From Streptomyces sp. SM1 (GTDB lineage Bacteria; Actinomycetota; Actinomycetes; Streptomycetales; Streptomycetaceae), in the NCBI RefSeq assembly GCF_002910825.1, contig NZ_NEUB01000829.1, forward strand, positions 1-33,271: 33,271 nt of DNA, read 5' to 3'. Positions 30,696 to 33,271 of the stretch are shown here, piece after piece. A model generated the notes under the pieces. The model was given only the letters and a program-made list of their open reading frames with translations, was not told where the DNA came from and ran no database searches. The translations under genes were made by a program, and so were the position numbers. The first letter of the stretch is position 1. The number at the start of each line of letters is the position of its first letter.

Positions 30696-31421
30696 TTGTT
30701 CTACTACCTGCTCAAATATGTACTGCTGGGCCCGCTGCTGAGACTGGTCTTCCGGCCGCGGATAGAGGGCCTGGAGCATGTTCCGTCCTCCGGTGCCGCC
30801 ATCGTCGCGGGGAACCACCTGTCGTTCTCGGACCATTTCCTGATGCCGGCCGTCCTCAAACGGCGCATCACGTTCCTCGCCAAGGCCGAGTACTTCACCG
30901 GCCCCGGCCTCAAGGGCCGGCTGACGGCGTTCTTCTTCCGCAGCGCGGGCCAGATCCCCGTCGACCGTTCCGGCAAGGACGCCGGGCAGGCCGCCATCCG
31001 GGAGGGACTGGGGGTGCTGGGCAAGGACGAACTGCTCGGCATCTACCCGGAGGGAACGCGCTCGCACGACGGCCGCCTGTACAAGGGCAAGGTCGGAGTC
31101 GCGGTGATGGCCCTCAGGGCCGGCGTCCCGGTGATCCCCTGCGCGATGATCGGCACGTTCGAGGCGCAGCCGCCCGGCACGGTGATTCCCCGCATCCACC
31201 CCGTGGTGATCCGCTTCGGCGAACCGCTCGACTTCTCGCGTTACGCCGGGATGGAGAAGGAGAAAGCGGTCCTGCGCGCCGTCACGGACGAGATCATGTA
31301 CGCCGTCCTCTCCCTCTCCGAGCAGGAGTACGTCGACAAGTACGCGGCGGTCGCCAAGGCGGAGGACGCCGAGCGCAAGGCGGAGGAGAAGCGCCGGTTC
31401 CCGCGTCTGCCGCGGGGCTGA
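30696..31421 (+). CDS. lysophospholipid (1-acylglycerol-3-phosphate) acyltransferase
   Basis: A 241-residue PlsC-family acyltransferase that adds an acyl chain to lysophosphatidic acid or a related acceptor at the membrane. An N-terminal hydrophobic segment (FYYLLKYVLLGPLLRLVF) anchors it. Motif I is NHLSFSD, with the His/Asp catalytic pair. Motif III is YPEGTRSHDG, and IPCAMIGT forms motif IV. The tail is Lys/Glu-rich (AEDAERKAEEKRRFPRLPRG). I chose the TTG at 30696 because GAGGAG lies 7 bases upstream and relatives start at FYYLLKY. The in-frame GTGs at 30690 and 30633 are alternatives; the first is too close to the ribosome-binding site. Confidence 0.88.
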   Translation: MFYYLLKYVLLGPLLRLVFRPRIEGLEHVPSSGAAIVAGNHLSFSDHFLMPAVLKRRITFLAKAEYFTGPGLKGRLTAFFFRSAGQIPVDRSGKDAGQAAIREGLGVLGKDELLGIYPEGTRSHDGRLYKGKVGVAVMALRAGVPVIPCAMIGTFEAQPPGTVIPRIHPVVIRFGEPLDFSRYAGMEKEKAVLRAVTDEIMYAVLSLSEQEYVDKYAAVAKAEDAERKAEEKRRFPRLPRG

Positions 31422-31475
31422 ATCCGCGGGCACGCGGCCGGCGGAGGGCGGCCGGAGTGCTCGGGGCGCCCGCCG

Positions 31476-32242
31476 TCAGCCGCGTGGCGGAACGAGGGAG
31501 GACAGCGCCTCGTCGAGAAGGCGCCGCAGCCGCAGGGCGTCCGGCGCCACGGCAGTCACGAGCACCGCGGGACCGGGAAGCGGCAGGACGGCCGCGCCCT
31601 CCCCCAGCTCTCCCGCGGCGACCGGGTTCTCGTCGAACTCCGGTCGCGCGACGACGAGCTGGCCGACGGCCCGGTGCCCGCCGAGCACGGCGGGCCCGTC
31701 CCATCCGCCGGGCGCTCCGGGGCCGCAGGCCAGTTCCTGGTCGAGGACGGTTCGCCCCGCGATCCGCACGGTCAGACGGGAGGTGAGCGTTCCCGGCCGC
31801 TCTCCGGCCCGCCCCAGCACCTGCTCCTCACGGAACACGAGCCGGGCCCCCCGGGCCAGGCCGATGTCCGTGGTGAGGCGCAGCCCGCTTCCCGTGACGG
31901 AGATCAGCTGCTGCGGCAGCCAGTGCAGTTCGCCGCCCGCCCCGACGGTGAGCCGTACGTCGTAGCGCGCCGCGTCCGGGTGCCGGCCCGGGAGCGCGAG
32001 GGTGGCGGCGGCCGACCCGAGGCGCAGCCGGGCACCCGGCTCCACGTCCGCCCGTACCGTGAGGCGGTCCCCGCCGAGTGGACCGCTCATCGCGCCGACC
32101 AGCAGGACATGCGCCTCGGCCGGGCTCCCCCGGGTCCGTCTGAGGGCCAGTGGCCCGTCGCTCTCCAGCACCGGCAGGCAGGTCCCGCCCCGGCCGTCGG
32201 CGCGGGCGCGAATCCGGGCGACGGCCCGTACACCGGCGGTGT

Positions 32243-32246
<4 letters not shown>
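31476..32246 (-). CDS. ureD: urease accessory protein UreD
   Basis: A 256-residue UreD/UreH, the scaffold that with UreF and UreG delivers nickel to the urease active site. The family blocks are [40 protein letters not shown] (outline), [16 protein letters not shown] and [14 protein letters not shown]. It starts at a GTG inside the TGA of ureG (GTGA, 32243-32246) and ends the urease operon. Compared with longer UreD proteins (about 270-300) it is slightly short but complete through the C-terminal helix [15 protein letters not shown]. Confidence 0.92.
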
Positions 32247-32926
<680 letters not shown>

Positions 32927-32986
32927 AGGGCGTCTCCATCATCCAGCCCGTCCGGCGATGCGAGGACGGGGCCGATCAGGCCGACA

Positions 32987-33008
32987 GGGGGCCGGGCGCG
33001 GCGCCCCC
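32987..33008 (-). terminator. hairpin in the ureF-ureG gap
   Basis: GGGGGC (32987-32992) pairs with GCCCCC (33003-33008) around a 10-base GC-rich loop, between ureF and ureG, which are co-directional. It may be an attenuator or mRNA-processing structure rather than a full terminator. Confidence 0.4.
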
Positions 33009-33046
33009 GGCAACGCGACGGGACGATGCGGCGGGGGCGACCGCCC

Positions 33047-33271
33047 CTACGTGGCGAACAACCGCACCCCCCACCCCGCGTGCGCTTGCGCGGACACCTC
33101 CAGCAGCGGAGCGGACGCCGCGGGCAGGACGTCCACCCCCTCCCCGGCGACCCTCCCCGCCGCGTCCACCGCGGCCTCCACCACCGCGTCCGTCTCCGGC
33201 GCCAGGCGCGCCAGCACCGCCGTGGCGTCGAACGGATCGAGCCCCAGCAGCCGCACCACCGCCACCGCCGG
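33047..33271 (-). CDS. ureF: urease accessory protein UreF (C-terminal part; continues off the right edge)
   Basis: The last 74 residues of UreF, the protein that with UreD and UreG forms the nickel-delivery complex on apo-urease. The visible sequence AVVRLLGLDPFDATAVLARLAPETDAV and ASAPLLEVSAQAHAGWGVRLFAT is the characteristic UreF end, in which the C-terminal tail contacts UreD. The reading frame stays open to base 33271. The position before ureG and ureD fits the common ureABCFGD order, so the structural genes should lie just outside the window. Confidence 0.88.
   Translation of the reverse strand, partial: PAVAVVRLLGLDPFDATAVLARLAPETDAVVEAAVDAAGRVAGEGVDVLPAASAPLLEVSAQAHAGWGVRLFAT

Overview
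The window is high-GC actinobacterial chromosome, almost certainly Streptomyces. The reading frames have a strong third-position GC bias, many genes start with GTG (one probably with TTG), and several promoters place the transcription start at or next to the start codon. The gene content is typical of the genus: LL-DAP peptidoglycan enzymes (MurT/GatD), an actinobacterial-type PfkA, a SpoIIE-type phosphatase with an anti-sigma-like ATPase domain, and a urease cluster. No rRNA, tRNA, CRISPR array, prophage, insertion sequence or biosynthetic gene cluster is visible. About 36 genes are packed tightly, with six 4-bp ATGA/GTGA overlaps and clear hairpin terminators between transcription units.

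Layout, left to right. (1) A ROK regulator cut by the left edge, a decayed DUF4180 pseudogene, a luciferase-like (DUF5519-type) protein, a two-helix membrane peptide and a secreted PLC/GDPD-type phosphodiesterase. (2) A minus-strand catabolic operon of an MDR quinone oxidoreductase and two acyl-CoA dehydrogenases. One dehydrogenase keeps the catalytic Glu and the other seems to have lost it, so they look like a heteromeric enzyme. The operon promoter overlaps a TetR-style palindrome. (3) A divergent pair: an XRE-cupin regulator and a thioredoxin-reductase-like flavoprotein with a CPFC pair and a degenerate NAD(P)H site. (4) An ATP-dependent DNA ligase (LigB type) overlapping a NUDIX hydrolase, then succinate-semialdehyde dehydrogenase and a 78-aa protein, converging on a TenA/PqqC-like protein. 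(5) A third acyl-CoA dehydrogenase, carrying an in-frame copy of a hairpin repeat, divergent from a TetR regulator with palindromic operators between them. (6) Peptide deformylase divergent from murT-gatD, then pfkA, a CtaG-like protein and a 58-aa membrane protein. (7) A minus-strand operon of LytTR response regulator, DUF485-like protein, solute:sodium symporter and LytS-family kinase. (8) An arginine-catabolism unit: AsnC/Lrp regulator, a guanidine-group hydrolase usually called dimethylargininase, and ornithine aminotransferase (rocD), with a three-copy heptamer operator. (9) A PAS-GAF-PP2C-HATPase regulator with a frameshift near its N-terminus, an RpiB-like isomerase, a phospholipid acyltransferase, and the ureF-ureG-ureD end of a urease cluster running off the right edge.

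Most of the region is housekeeping and catabolic. The best candidates for new biology are the split transporter/two-component operon, the possible arginine dihydrolase-RocD shunt, and the GliT/HlmI-like flavoprotein with its divergent regulator. Two loci (DUF4180 and the PAS domain) are frame-disrupted. From one sequence I cannot tell real mutations from sequencing errors.
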